Positions 1 through 8,022 of a stretch of 35,331 nucleotides of DNA are shown piece after piece. Under the pieces are notes generated by a model, which was not told the origin of the DNA, made no database searches, and was given only the letters and a program-made list of their open reading frames with translations. The stretch is from Candidatus Methanocrinis natronophilus (GTDB lineage Archaea; Halobacteriota; Methanosarcinia; Methanotrichales; Methanotrichaceae), in NCBI GenBank assembly GCA_029167045.1, contig JARFPK010000023.1, positions 1 through 35,331 of the forward strand, given 5' to 3'. Numbering within the stretch: position 1 is the stretch's first letter; the number at the start of each line of letters is the position of its first letter. The translations under genes were made by a program, and so were the position numbers.

Positions 1-67
1 CCACCGCGACGGCGAAGGCGTCCGCCGCGACGGCGAGGGCGATCAGGAGGATGGATATGAACTCCAT
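1..67 (-). CDS. mntP: MntP-like Mn(II) efflux pump, N-terminal fragment (cut by window edge)
   Basis: The first 22 codons read MEFISILLIALAVAADAFAV and on, starting at the ATG at 67-65. This is a hydrophobic first membrane helix with the A-x-D-A-F-A-V pattern found at the start of MntP/DUF204 manganese exporters, where the Asp sits in the first helix. The rest of the gene lies before base 1. It is in the same direction as, and 31 bases downstream of, the methyltransferase gene. A purine-rich stretch (GGTGGATGGAGAG) precedes the start. The family call rests on a short fragment and is therefore moderate. Confidence 0.55.
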   Translation of the reverse strand, partial: MEFISILLIALAVAADAFAVAV

Positions 68-98
68 GAGACTCTCCATCCACCTGGAAGGGACCCAT

Positions 99-755
99 CT
101 ATAACCTTTCTGCCCGGACGACGACGAAAGAGCCCCGGCCGCATCCGGGGATGGGAGGTTCGAGGTATATCATATCCTCCGGCTCAGAGAAGAGCGTCTC
201 GGCGAAGGCCAGGTCCCCAAACCCCGCCCCTTTCAGGAGGGATGCCATCTCCTCAGAAGAGAGGAAACGGGCATCTCCGTAAAAACCCCCCCGATCATCC
301 TCCCCCCCCCCGTCCCTCCCCTTCTCCGCTTCGTACCGCCTGCTGAGGGGGCTATCCCCGTCGATGAAGCCGACGACGATCGAGCCGCCCGCAGCGAGGA
401 CCCGTTCAGCCTCTTGGAAGGCGACCGCCCTCTCCCTCAGCAGGAAGTCGACGGTCACCATCAGGAGGAGGTCGAAGGCGCCGTCCCGGAAGGGGAGCCG
501 CTCGGCGACGCCCCTGACACAGAGGACGCCCCTTTCCCGGGCCACCTCCATCATCGGGAGGGATGGGTCGAGGCCTACGGAGACGCCGAGGGGGGCTGCG
601 AACCTCCCCGTCCCCACCCCCACCTCCAACCCCAGCCGGAAGGGAGGGGTCAGGGATCTGACGGCGGCGAGCTCCGATAGGTAGGCGGCCCGGTTCCTCT
701 CAAACCATCGGTCGTAACGGTCGACCTGGTCCTCGTAGGGGGTAGATCCCCTCAA
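99..755 (-). CDS. Class I SAM-dependent methyltransferase
   Basis: The 218-residue protein has a Rossmann-type methyltransferase fold signature: motif I LEVGVGTGRFAAPLG at about residues 42-56, then VGLDPS with the acidic residue that normally binds SAM ribose, VRGVAERLPFRDGAFDLLLMV (motifs II/III) and RVLAAGGSIVVGFID (post-II strand). It matches the Methyltransf_11/UbiE-like group, which acts on small molecules or metabolite precursors; the substrate cannot be told. The start is a TTG at 755, supported by a GGAGGTGAT ribosome site six bases upstream, which overlaps the end of the preceding ferredoxin gene. It is the last redox-operon gene before the mntP-like gene. Its link to the CODH/FDH genes may be only co-transcription. 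Confidence 0.8.
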   Translation of the reverse strand: MRGSTPYEDQVDRYDRWFERNRAAYLSELAAVRSLTPPFRLGLEVGVGTGRFAAPLGVSVGLDPSLPMMEVARERGVLCVRGVAERLPFRDGAFDLLLMVTVDFLLRERAVAFQEAERVLAAGGSIVVGFIDGDSPLSRRYEAEKGRDGGGEDDRGGFYGDARFLSSEEMASLLKGAGFGDLAFAETLFSEPEDMIYLEPPIPGCGRGSFVVVRAERL

Positions 756-762
756 TGGCCCA

Positions 763-1239
763 TCACCTCCTCGCCCCGCTCCTTCTGACGATCACCTCCC
801 TTGAAGCCCCCTCCCGGAAGGCCGACCTGCGGCAGGTGGGACAGAGGTCGATCCACGAGGGATGCGAGCTCTTTGCTCTGATATCCTCTGGAAGCTTTCC
901 TTTTACGTAATCCAGCTCCCTCCCGGTGGCGAAGGGGGCTCTGCACCTGGGGCACCGGACCATATCGAAGACGAGGGAGAAGCTATCCTCTCCGGGGATC
1001 TCGCCTGGGGAGATGATGGATATGGCCCCAACGGGGCAGACCTCCTCCAGCCCTCCGGCGATCTTCGTCTCAGACTCCTCGACGATCCTGGGAAACATGA
1101 CCGTCCGCTCCGGCCCCCTCTCCGATAGGGAGAGGGAGGTGGATATCTCAGGCCAGAGGGAGGAGCATGCCCGGCAGCCGATGCACCCATCCTCGTCGAC
1201 GGCGAGGATCCTCCAGACCCCCTTCCTTTCTTCATTCAT
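763..1239 (-). CDS. HycF-like iron-sulfur protein with C-terminal zinc-ribbon-like domain
   Basis: The 158-residue protein begins with a ferredoxin-like half: CIGCRACSSLWPE at about residues 19-31 and a lone CPVGAI near residue 68, so it carries one probable [4Fe-4S] cluster. It ends with two paired-cysteine motifs, CPRCRAPFATGRELDY (about 96-111) and CPTCRR (about 133-138). That C-terminal arrangement resembles the tail of formate hydrogenlyase subunit HycF, which has an RPFA...EIDY stretch followed by CPECKR. The start ATG overlaps the end of the upstream ferredoxin gene by 8 bases, so translation is probably coupled. The likely role is electron transfer within a CODH/formate dehydrogenase assembly. 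Homology to HycF is from memory of the motif, not a search. Confidence 0.7.
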   Translation of the reverse strand: MNEERKGVWRILAVDEDGCIGCRACSSLWPEISTSLSLSERGPERTVMFPRIVEESETKIAGGLEEVCPVGAISIISPGEIPGEDSFSLVFDMVRCPRCRAPFATGRELDYVKGKLPEDIRAKSSHPSWIDLCPTCRRSAFREGASREVIVRRSGARR

Positions 1240-1726
1240 ATCCGGCCCCTCCCTGCGGCATTGATATCCGATCCCTCCCTGAGGACTCTGCGTAATATTG
1301 AGCCACCCTTCCAGCAGCCCTCCTCCTCAAAACCCCCGTTCTCTCCACCCCGTCGCCCCAGACCAGCGCCTCAGCAGGACATGTGAGAACGCATGCCGGA
1401 ACCTCCATCTCGGGACAGAGATCGCACTTCTGGAGGCCGTCGGCCTCGCCGAGATAAACGGCTCCGAAGGGGCAGGCGATGATGCAGAGGCCGCATCTGG
1501 TGCACTCTTCGGCCTCGAAGATGACGGAAGATTCACCCTGGGTGAGGGCACCGCCGGAGCAGACGGCAGCACAGGGGGCAGGATCGCAATGGTGGCATAA
1601 TACGGGGACGCAGGCCCGGTCCCTCACCGCCTCCAACGATATCCTCGATTCGCCGTGGACCCTCTCGCAGGCGATCTCACATGCGTGACAATAGATGCAC
1701 CTATCGATATCGACGTAAAGATACAA
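1232..1726 (-). CDS. HycB/CooF-like polyferredoxin, electron-transfer subunit
   Basis: The 164-residue protein carries four cysteine groups of the HycB/CooF/DmsB type: CIYCHACEIAC at about residues 11-21, CHHCDPAPCAAVC at 44-56, CTRCGLCIIAC at about 75-85 and CDLCPEMEVPACVLTC at about 101-116. This is enough for four [4Fe-4S] clusters. Such proteins shuttle electrons between catalytic subunits. It directly follows the formate dehydrogenase gene (one base between them) and overlaps the HycF-like gene. It is best read as the small subunit of the adjacent formate dehydrogenase. There is no twin-arginine or signal sequence, so the complex should be cytoplasmic. Confidence 0.85.
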   Translation of the reverse strand: MYLYVDIDRCIYCHACEIACERVHGESRISLEAVRDRACVPVLCHHCDPAPCAAVCSGGALTQGESSVIFEAEECTRCGLCIIACPFGAVYLGEADGLQKCDLCPEMEVPACVLTCPAEALVWGDGVERTGVLRRRAAGRVAQYYAESSGRDRISMPQGGAGYE

Positions 1727-1727
1727 C

Positions 1728-3776
1728 CTATATCACCCCCTTCATACTTCCTATCCTGCAGGCGGCAACTTTGAACTCCGGTATCCTCGCCTCCGGGTCG
1801 ATGACGTCGCTGGTGAGCATGTTGGTCTCGGGGAAGTGGAAGGGCATGAAGATGACCCCCTCCTCCTGCCGGGTGGTGACCCTGGCCCTCGCCCAGGCCG
1901 CGCCCCGGCGGGTCTCCACCTCCACCAGATCGTCGGCGATGATGCTCCACCGGTCGGCGTCCAGGGGGTTCATCTCGACGAAAAGCTCGGGAGCCCTCTT
2001 CATCAGGGAGAAGCTCCTCCGGGTCATGGACCCGGCGTTGTGATGGAGCGCCTCCCTCCCGGTGGTCAGGAGGAGCGGGTAGTCGAGGGTCGCCTCTTCG
2101 GCGGGGGGGAGATAATCTACCGGAACGATCCTGGCCTTCCCCCCGGGGGCGGTGAAGCCCTCCTGGTGGAGGATGGGGGTCCCCGGATGATCCTGGAACG
2201 GGCAGGGCCAGATCACCCCGCCCCTCTCCTCGGCCCTAGCCATCGATATCCCGGCATAGCTGGGAACCACCCTCCCGATCTCCGCCAGAACCTCTTCAGG
2301 GCCGGCGTAATCGAAGTCCAGTCCCAGAAGCCTTGCTAGATCCAGGATCGTCGACAGGTCCGACCTCGCCTCTCCAGGAGGATCGAGGGCTTTGGGGCTC
2401 CACTGGACCCGCCGCTCCGAGCTGGTGAAGGTCCCCTCCTTCTCCGCCCAGGCCGCCGCGGGGAGGACCAGGTCCGCCATCTCGGCGGTATCGGTCATGA
2501 AGATATCCTGGACGACCATGAAGTCGAGGCTCTCCAGCTCCCTTCTCCCCCTCGACGAGCTGGAGTCGGAGTTGACCAGGTCCTCGCCTATGATATACAA
2601 AAACCGCAGGTTCCCTGACGCCGCCGCCACAGGCATCGTCTCTGCCGTCATCCCCATACCCATCGGCAATGGGCCCGTCCCCCAGGCCTCTTCGATGAGC
2701 TGGACCGCTCTAGGGTCGTGGACGGATACGGAACCGGGATAAAAGTCGGCGAGGACCCCCATATCGCAGGCCCCCTGGACGTTGTTCTGGCCCCGGAGGG
2801 GATACAGCCCCGCCCCCGACCTTCCCAGCTGGCCGGTGAGGAGGGCGAGATCAGCGCAGGCGGTAACGTTGTTCGTGCCGTGGGAGTGCTGGGTGATCCC
2901 CATGGAGTAGACGATCGCCGATGAATCTGATCCGGCGTAGATCCTCGCCGCCCTGACGATCGCCTCCGGCGTTGAGCCGATGATCCCCGATACCTTATCC
3001 GGGGTATATCCTGCCACCTTATCGACGAGGGCCTCAAATCCGACGGTCCTATCGGCGACGAACTTTCGATCCCAAAGACCTTCATCGATGATGACGTTCA
3101 TCATCCCGTTGAGGAGGGCGACGTCCGTCCCCAGTTTGATCTGGAGGTGGAGGTCTGCGTGCCACGTGGTGGGGGTGATCCTGGGGTCGGCGACGACTAT
3201 CTTCGCCCCCCGGTCCTTCGCCCTCAGAGCCCACCGGGCGACGATGGGGTGGTTCTCGGCGAAGTTCGACCCGATGACGAAGATGCAGTCGGAGTTGGCG
3301 AGGTCGGAGATGGGGTTTGTCATGCAGGAGGCACCCAAGGCCCTCTTGAAGGCCGGGATCGTAGGCGAGTGGCACCTCCTGGCGCAGCAGTCGACGTTCT
3401 TTGAGCCCAGGGTCCGGGCCATCTTCTGGAAGAGGTAGTTCTCCTCGTTGGTGGACTTGGCAGATCCGAGAAAACCGAGGGCATCGGGACCGTGATCCCT
3501 TACCGTCTCTCCGATCTTCCCGGCTACGGTCGCAAGAGCCTCATCCCATGAGATCCGCGACCACCCTGCTTCCGTCTTTTTGAGAGGGTGGCGCAGGCGA
3601 TCGGGATGGTTTATGATCTCCATGGAGGCGTTCCCCTTGGCGCATAGGGACCCCTCGTTGGTGGGATGATCGAGCATGTACTCGATCATGGGGCCGCCCT
3701 CGTTTATCTTTATGTAAAATCCGCAGCCCAGGGCGCAGTAGGGGCAGACGGTGGGGACCAATCTTTCGTCGGCCAT
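1728..3776 (-). CDS. fdhF: FdhF-type formate dehydrogenase catalytic subunit (Cys form, Mo/W-bisMGD)
   Basis: The 682-residue protein aligns by eye along its whole length with E. coli FdhF. An N-terminal [4Fe-4S] motif, CPYCALGCGFY (residues 11-21), is completed by SLCAKGNASM, including the Lys used in electron transfer. The active-site segment is CCARRCHSPTIPAF; the Cys before HSPT replaces selenocysteine and is followed by the catalytic His. The conserved RGQNNVQGACDMG (substrate Arg) and QDIFMTDTAEMADLVLP segments are present, and the C-terminal molybdopterin dinucleotide-binding domain is intact. It would interconvert formate and CO2 in the cytoplasm. It lies between two ferredoxin genes and downstream of cooS. 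A related bisMGD oxidoreductase cannot be fully excluded, but the Cys-His-Arg set favours formate. Confidence 0.88.
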   Translation of the reverse strand: MADERLVPTVCPYCALGCGFYIKINEGGPMIEYMLDHPTNEGSLCAKGNASMEIINHPDRLRHPLKKTEAGWSRISWDEALATVAGKIGETVRDHGPDALGFLGSAKSTNEENYLFQKMARTLGSKNVDCCARRCHSPTIPAFKRALGASCMTNPISDLANSDCIFVIGSNFAENHPIVARWALRAKDRGAKIVVADPRITPTTWHADLHLQIKLGTDVALLNGMMNVIIDEGLWDRKFVADRTVGFEALVDKVAGYTPDKVSGIIGSTPEAIVRAARIYAGSDSSAIVYSMGITQHSHGTNNVTACADLALLTGQLGRSGAGLYPLRGQNNVQGACDMGVLADFYPGSVSVHDPRAVQLIEEAWGTGPLPMGMGMTAETMPVAAASGNLRFLYIIGEDLVNSDSSSSRGRRELESLDFMVVQDIFMTDTAEMADLVLPAAAWAEKEGTFTSSERRVQWSPKALDPPGEARSDLSTILDLARLLGLDFDYAGPEEVLAEIGRVVPSYAGISMARAEERGGVIWPCPFQDHPGTPILHQEGFTAPGGKARIVPVDYLPPAEEATLDYPLLLTTGREALHHNAGSMTRRSFSLMKRAPELFVEMNPLDADRWSIIADDLVEVETRRGAAWARARVTTRQEEGVIFMPFHFPETNMLTSDVIDPEARIPEFKVAACRIGSMKGVI

Positions 3777-3824
3777 ATCGATTTTCTCCTAGATCATCTC
3801 ATAAAAAAGAGGGGAGGGATCCCC

Positions 3825-4340
3825 TCACCGGATCTCGGCAGAGGTGACCCCCTGGGCCAGCTTAAGAGCCGCCATGGCACGTTTCGACCCCGAGAACTCA
3901 TCCACCTCCTTGTACACCAGAGCCCCGGTGGGACAGGCGGAGACGCAGGCGGGACTCTCTCGGTCCGGGCACCAGTCGCACTTGATGGCGACCCTCTGTT
4001 CCCTGTTTCTACCGATCATCCCGTAGCTGCAGACGGAAGTGCAGGTCCAGCAACCTATGCAGGCCTCGATATCGTGGGTCACCACCCTGACGATCCCGTC
4101 CTGGCGGAGGGCGCCGGTGGGACAGACCGAGACGCATGATGCGTCCTCGCAGTGATGGCATACCATGGGAACTGAGATGACGCACTCGGGCACGAACTCG
4201 ACGTAGATCCTCTTTTTTGGAGGCGACTTTTCGGCCACGGCTCCAAAGAGACTCTTGGAGCGGGAGTGCTCGACGGCGCAGGCTATCTCGCAGGAGCGGC
4301 ACCCCATGCACCTTTCAGGCCTTATCAATATCTCTTTCAT
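3825..4340 (-). CDS. cooF: CooF-like four-cluster ferredoxin
   Basis: The 171-residue protein has four cysteine groups: CMGCRSCEIAC (about residues 11-21), CHHCEDASCVSVC (about 61-73), CIGCWTCTSVC (about 93-103) and CDWCPDRESPACVSAC (about 121-136). This is the CooF/HycB pattern of four [4Fe-4S] clusters. CooF is the classical partner that takes electrons from the CooS CO dehydrogenase, and this gene lies immediately downstream of cooS (33 bases) and immediately upstream of fdhF (48 bases). That position suggests it bridges the two enzymes. The extended insert PPKKRIYVEF at about residue 40 is typical of CooF-like proteins. A HycB-type subunit of the formate dehydrogenase is an equivalent description. 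Confidence 0.85.
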   Translation of the reverse strand: MKEILIRPERCMGCRSCEIACAVEHSRSKSLFGAVAEKSPPKKRIYVEFVPECVISVPMVCHHCEDASCVSVCPTGALRQDGIVRVVTHDIEACIGCWTCTSVCSYGMIGRNREQRVAIKCDWCPDRESPACVSACPTGALVYKEVDEFSGSKRAMAALKLAQGVTSAEIR

Positions 4341-4373
4341 CTAATCTCAACTCCTGGATTTGGGATCTAGGGG

Positions 4374-6251
4374 CTACGCACCCAGGCCTAGCCCCTCCCT
4401 CTTCTCTGCGATCTTCTCGATCATCAGCTTCGCCGCCTTGAAGGGGTCCGGCTCCACGGCGAAGGATGCACCGACGACCCCCTCCGTCCCTTTGGTGAGG
4501 ACGTCTGTGACCTCAGGGCTTCCGAGGACCGGCGGCACCGTCCCCAGGACGGTGTATACCCCGGAGGCGATGACGTAGGCGCCGATGCTGACCGCCTTCT
4601 CGCTCATCCATTCTGGTGCGGCGCCGGCGGCCGGAAGGTCGCTTATGTCCACACCCAGGTGGTCTGCGATGGCCGCCGCCAGAACGAGGATCCGGCTGAT
4701 GTCGACGCACGAGCCCATGTGGAGGACCGGCGGGACTGCGAGAGCCTCGCAGACCGCCTGCAGCCCCGGCCCCGCCTCTTTGGCCGCTTCGGGCTGGAGG
4801 AGGCCGGCCTTGGCGCAGGCGATGGCGTTGCAGCCTGTGGTGACCACCAGAACGTCATTTTTGATCAGCTCCCGGACGAGATTGATGTGGCCAAAGTCGT
4901 GCTGCACCTTGGGGTTGTTGCAGCCTACTACGGCGCCGACACCCCTGACAGCTCCTGAGACTATGGCGTCTATTAGGGGCTTTGGCGTCCCGCCAAGGGC
5001 ACCGAGGATCGCCTCGGCGCTGAAGCCGACCATGCAACCGGTCTTCTCCTTAGGTATGTTCACCCTGGCCCTGTCGCGGTTCGGATAGTTCTCGACGGCG
5101 GCCCTGACGATATCTTTTGCGATCTCGAGCGCCTCATCCTCGCGGAACTCCATCCTGAGGGCGCCGGGGAATTCCGCCTTGGGCGATGTGGAGATGAACT
5201 TGGTGTGGTAGCATCCGGCGAGGTTTCCGAGGGCCGGCATCACGCACTGGACGTCGACGACCATCGCCTCGACGGCTCCGGTGATGACGGCCAGCTCCTG
5301 CTGGAGGAAGTTTCCGGCCGTCGGAACCCCGTGGCGCATGAGAACCTCATTTCCGGTGCAGCAGATTCCAGAGACGCTGATACCCTTTGCGCCCATCTTC
5401 TCCGCAAGGGCGATCATCTCGGGATCCTCGGCGGCGGCGACGATCATCTCCGAGAGGATCGGCTCGTGGCCGTGGACTATTATGTTCACCTCATCGGCCT
5501 TCAGGACCCCCAGATTTGACTCGGAGGTCGTAGGAGTCGGGGTCCCGAAGAGGACGTCCTGCACCTCCGTGGCGATCATCGAGCCGCCCCAGCCGTCGGC
5601 GATGCTCGTCCGCAGGCCGTGGAGGAGGAGGTGGACGGGGTCGTTGTCGACGCCCATATGAGTTCTGTGCATGCACTCGACGATCTCCCGGTCGATCCCC
5701 CTCGGCTCGATCCCGGCGGCCTCCCATACCTTCTGCCTCTTGGCGGGGGCCCTCCGGGTGAACTGGATGGGGCCCGTCTGCTTTCCAAACTCCGAGAGGA
5801 GAAGGTTGGCGAGGTCCAGGGCCACCTCCTCGGGGCTGCGGTCTTCGGTGGAGATGCCGTACTCGGCGGCTAGGGCGGCGAGCTTCGCCCCGTCCTTTAT
5901 CTGGTAGCCCCTGGCCTTCCCCTCGGCCATCTCTTTGAATGTCATGACGGCATCCCGGGCGTGGTCGGAGTGGGCTGCGGCTCCTGCGGCGATCATCCGG
6001 AGGAGGTTTCTCGCTACGATGATGTCTGCGGTGGCACCGCACACCCCTCTATCAGGCCCCTCGCCGAAGGGGTCTATCCTGCACGGCCCCATGTTGCAGT
6101 TTCTGCAGCAGACCCCGAGCATGCCGAAGCCGCACTGGGGCTGCTGTTTTTCGAAACGGTCCCAGGCGGTCTCGATCCCCGCCCGATCTGCCTCCAGGAG
6201 CATCGCCCGGGTGGCGGGATCGATGCTCTTATCTTGGACGTTCTTCGCCAT
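4374..6251 (-). CDS. cooS: Monofunctional anaerobic carbon monoxide dehydrogenase, catalytic subunit CooS
   Basis: The 625-residue protein is the Ni-Fe CO dehydrogenase that oxidises CO to CO2. Near the N-terminus, CGFGMLGVCCRNCNMGPCRIDPFG supplies the B- and D-cluster cysteines. The C-cluster ligands lie in HGHEPILSEM (His), GICCTGNE, the VDVQCVMPALG region, GCNNPK, TTGCNAIACAKAGL and the HMGSCVDISR segment. Length fits the family (about 630-640). I start it at the ATG at 6251 (MAKNVQDKSI), which has a GAGAGGT site about 6 bases upstream; a longer open frame reaching 6413 runs through AT-rich promoter sequence and is unlikely to be translated. It is the first gene of the redox operon. No CdhA-type extra ferredoxin domain is present, so it is separate from acetyl-CoA decarbonylase/synthase. 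Confidence 0.93.
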   Translation of the reverse strand: MAKNVQDKSIDPATRAMLLEADRAGIETAWDRFEKQQPQCGFGMLGVCCRNCNMGPCRIDPFGEGPDRGVCGATADIIVARNLLRMIAAGAAAHSDHARDAVMTFKEMAEGKARGYQIKDGAKLAALAAEYGISTEDRSPEEVALDLANLLLSEFGKQTGPIQFTRRAPAKRQKVWEAAGIEPRGIDREIVECMHRTHMGVDNDPVHLLLHGLRTSIADGWGGSMIATEVQDVLFGTPTPTTSESNLGVLKADEVNIIVHGHEPILSEMIVAAAEDPEMIALAEKMGAKGISVSGICCTGNEVLMRHGVPTAGNFLQQELAVITGAVEAMVVDVQCVMPALGNLAGCYHTKFISTSPKAEFPGALRMEFREDEALEIAKDIVRAAVENYPNRDRARVNIPKEKTGCMVGFSAEAILGALGGTPKPLIDAIVSGAVRGVGAVVGCNNPKVQHDFGHINLVRELIKNDVLVVTTGCNAIACAKAGLLQPEAAKEAGPGLQAVCEALAVPPVLHMGSCVDISRILVLAAAIADHLGVDISDLPAAGAAPEWMSEKAVSIGAYVIASGVYTVLGTVPPVLGSPEVTDVLTKGTEGVVGASFAVEPDPFKAAKLMIEKIAEKREGLGLGA

Positions 6252-6716
6252 TCTAGTGACCTCTCTTGCCTTCAGGAGATTTGAAGTTGTATGACAGGAT
6301 CTAACACAAAGGGGGTATTTAGCTTTTGTCACAATTTTATTTTTACATGAGCATATCTTTTGATTTTGATGTATTATATTGTGATAATACGCCTTTAATG
6401 TAAATTTTATCATAAATTAGTTGGCTTCTAATGGCACAATCGGCCAATACGATATGTCTAAATCTTGTTGAAAAAAATGTATCATCAAAGTTCTAAGATA
6501 TACACTGACGTCTGACTGCGGAGGGGAGGCGACATGTATCTTGACGAGGATCTCATTAAAAGGCTTTTGCCCTCTCCCGCATCCTAAGCCCTCATTTATC
6601 CTCAGACCTCCCCCTTATACCATATCTGTGGCATGATCCTGGACGGTTTGACGAGAAAGCTTAAATCAATTCGGAAAAGAGATATGCATCAAAGAGCAAA
6701 AAGTGGGTGGTTAGTC
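6252..6716. promoter_or_regulatory. Divergent intergenic region between cooS and the first lamin-tail gene
   Basis: This 465-base stretch holds no convincing gene. It is sharply AT-rich between about 6290 and 6420. On the minus strand, A/T-rich elements around 6336-6346 (AAAAATAAAA read on that strand) or 6315-6324 could be the cooS TATA box. On the plus strand, AAGCTTAAATC near 6658-6668 could be the TATA box of the lamin-tail gene. A palindrome at 6371-6390 is listed separately. Which TATA is used is inference. Confidence 0.5.
6371..6390. promoter_or_regulatory. Palindromic candidate operator upstream of cooS
   Basis: GTATTAT and ATAATAC form perfect 7-base arms around a 6-base centre (ATTGTG). 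The site lies about 120-140 bases upstream of the cooS start and upstream of its probable TATA element, a position that would suit an activator as well as a repressor. No regulator is encoded nearby. The palindrome is directly seen; binding is inference. Confidence 0.4.
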
Positions 6717-7133
6717 ATGAGACGATTGAGATTAGTGCAGATATTGTTGCTTGTCGCGGCCCTCTTTATCGGGCCCTCCGCCGCGGAGGATATCACCCCC
6801 GATGATATCATGGAGGAGATGGGCGATGCGATCGTAATAACCGGAATCAGCGTCGCCGTCGATGACGAATGGGTGGAGCTGGCGAACGCCGGGATGCTGA
6901 GCCAGGAGTTCACCTTCTGGACCCTCATCGACGAGAAGAACAACACCTACTCCTTCCCGGAGGGTTTCGTCCTGGACCCGGGAGCGACGGTGAAGGTCCA
7001 TACGACCCTGGGGAACAACACCGAGACCGACCTATTCTGGGGGCGCGAAGATCCCGTATGGGATGATGGAGAGATGGCGACCCTCATAGACGCGAACGGC
7101 GAGATCGTGGCCATTTACCCTCCAGCCTCCTGA
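6717..7133 (+). CDS. Secreted lamin-tail-domain (LTD) protein 1
   Basis: The 138-residue protein starts MRRLRLVQILLLVAALFIGP, a typical Sec signal peptide (cleavage probably after PSAA, about residue 23). One LTD fold follows: VITGISVAVDDEWVELANAG, then FTFWTLIDEKNNTYSFPEGF, LDPGATVKVHTTLGNNT and a final WDDGEMATLIDANGEIVAIY. This repeating grammar (DEWVEL-N-G, W-L-D, F-L-PG-V-VHT, W-GD-ATL-D-G) is characteristic of PF00932 lamin-tail domains, which are immunoglobulin-like and often occur on cell-surface or exported proteins. I chose the ATG at 6717 because it follows AGTGGGTGG and begins the signal peptide; 28 in-frame upstream codons lack signal character. The second LTD gene 353 bases downstream is a paralogue. 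Function unknown. Confidence 0.8.
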   Translation: MRRLRLVQILLLVAALFIGPSAAEDITPDDIMEEMGDAIVITGISVAVDDEWVELANAGMLSQEFTFWTLIDEKNNTYSFPEGFVLDPGATVKVHTTLGNNTETDLFWGREDPVWDDGEMATLIDANGEIVAIYPPAS

Positions 7134-7486
7134 AGGGTGGGGGGGTGAAAGCCCCATACAGGCGGAACCCCAACGGTCCCGCCAACTTCTTTTGTTCCGT
7201 CAACTTCTTTTTTGGTCCAGCAAACTTCTTTTTGCTCCGTCAACTCCTTCTATTTCTATTCATCATCTCCGCGAAATTCCCCACAAATTATCCTTTTATT
7301 CCGTCAGAGGCGATCACAGTTACATATTTATGTAATCAATGATCCTCAAAATAAAAGATGTTATTGTAATATTATGTCATATATTGACGTCGATAATTCG
7401 GCTATATCATCCTCTGACTAATGAACAATATTTGAGATAACTTTATATCTTTTGAAAATATGTAAGCATCCAGGAGGTGTCACTCC
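7134..7486 (+). promoter_or_regulatory. Intergenic region with promoter of LTD gene 2
   Basis: No gene is supported here. The first half contains imperfect 20-bp pyrimidine-rich repeats (7177-7255). The second half is AT-rich and ends in a clear promoter: TTTATATC at 7442-7449 as TATA box, followed by GGAGGTG at 7473-7479 seven bases before the ATG at 7487. The predicted transcript start near 7470 would give a very short leader. Confidence 0.55.
7177..7255 (+). repeat. Four imperfect ~20-bp tandem repeats
   Basis: Four consecutive units start TCC(C/G/A)(G/T)C and contain AACTTCTTTT or a close variant: 7177-7195, 7196-7215, 7216-7235 and 7236-7255. The last is most diverged. They lie directly after the first LTD gene. 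The T-runs on the plus strand could also help terminate its transcript. Confidence 0.6.
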
Positions 7487-7918
7487 ATGAGCTCGATATC
7501 AATGGTCAGAGGACTGGTGCTGATCTCGGCCCTGGTCTTCGTGGCGGCAGGCCTCTCTCTGGGAGAGGATGCAGAAAAAGAGATGGAAGAAGGCACAGAT
7601 GCGGTTTACGGCGTCGTCATCACCAACGCCAGCTGGGTCGACGAATGGGTTGAAATATCTAATCTGGGCGACTCCGCCCAGGACTTCACAGGCTGGAGCC
7701 TCCGCGATGAGCAGAACCACACTTACGCCTTCCCCGAGGAATTCGTCCTCCTCCCCCAGGGAATAGTGCTGGTCCATACCGGTGTCGGCGATGACACCGC
7801 CAACGACCTCTACATGAACATGGGAAAACCGATCTGGAACAACGCCGGGGATGTGGCCACCCTGATGGACGTCGACGGGAGGGTTGTATCTCAGTACCCT
7901 GAGCCGCAAGAGGGTTAG
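7487..7918 (+). CDS. Secreted lamin-tail-domain (LTD) protein 2
   Basis: The 143-residue protein has a signal peptide (about residues 1-26: SSISMVRGLVLISALVFVAA then GLSLGE) and one lamin-tail domain: VVITNASWVDEWVEISNLG, FTGWSLRDEQNHTYAFPEEF, LLPQGIVLVHTGVGDDT and WNNAGDVATLMDVDGRVVSQYPEP. It is a clear paralogue of the gene at 6717-7133 with the same order of motifs. It has its own promoter and a strong ribosome site, so the two genes are probably separately transcribed. A GC-rich hairpin follows at 7995-8019. The likely location is outside the membrane. The role is unknown; other LTD proteins include surface and DNA-associated proteins. Confidence 0.85.
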   Translation: MSSISMVRGLVLISALVFVAAGLSLGEDAEKEMEEGTDAVYGVVITNASWVDEWVEISNLGDSAQDFTGWSLRDEQNHTYAFPEEFVLLPQGIVLVHTGVGDDTANDLYMNMGKPIWNNAGDVATLMDVDGRVVSQYPEPQEG

Positions 7919-7994
7919 AAAGAAGGGTCAGACCTAAAGCCACCGGAAGGCGGTGGTAATATCCGACCTTTGAAGATATATCGGCTTCTTTGAT

Positions 7995-8019
7995 GGCGGG
8001 ACCGGGGGATGGTCCCGCC
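7995..8019. terminator. Hairpin between convergent genes
   Basis: GGCGGGACC and GGTCCCGCC form a perfect 9-bp stem with a 7-base loop, followed by TTATATATTAT. It sits 76 bases after LTD gene 2 and 3 bases from the end of the convergent UPF0248 gene, so it can end both transcripts or block read-through. Function is inferred from structure and position. Confidence 0.5.
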
Positions 8020-8022
8020 ACC

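Noticed and set aside
1837-3777. Selenocysteine (in-frame TGA plus SECIS) in the formate dehydrogenase
   Set aside because: The active-site codon encodes Cys and no in-frame TGA is present.
6252-6413. N-terminal extension of CooS by 54 residues
   Set aside because: The sequence is AT-rich promoter DNA, encodes a Lys/Asn/Ile-rich non-conserved stretch, and the ATG at 6251 has a ribosome site and matches family length.
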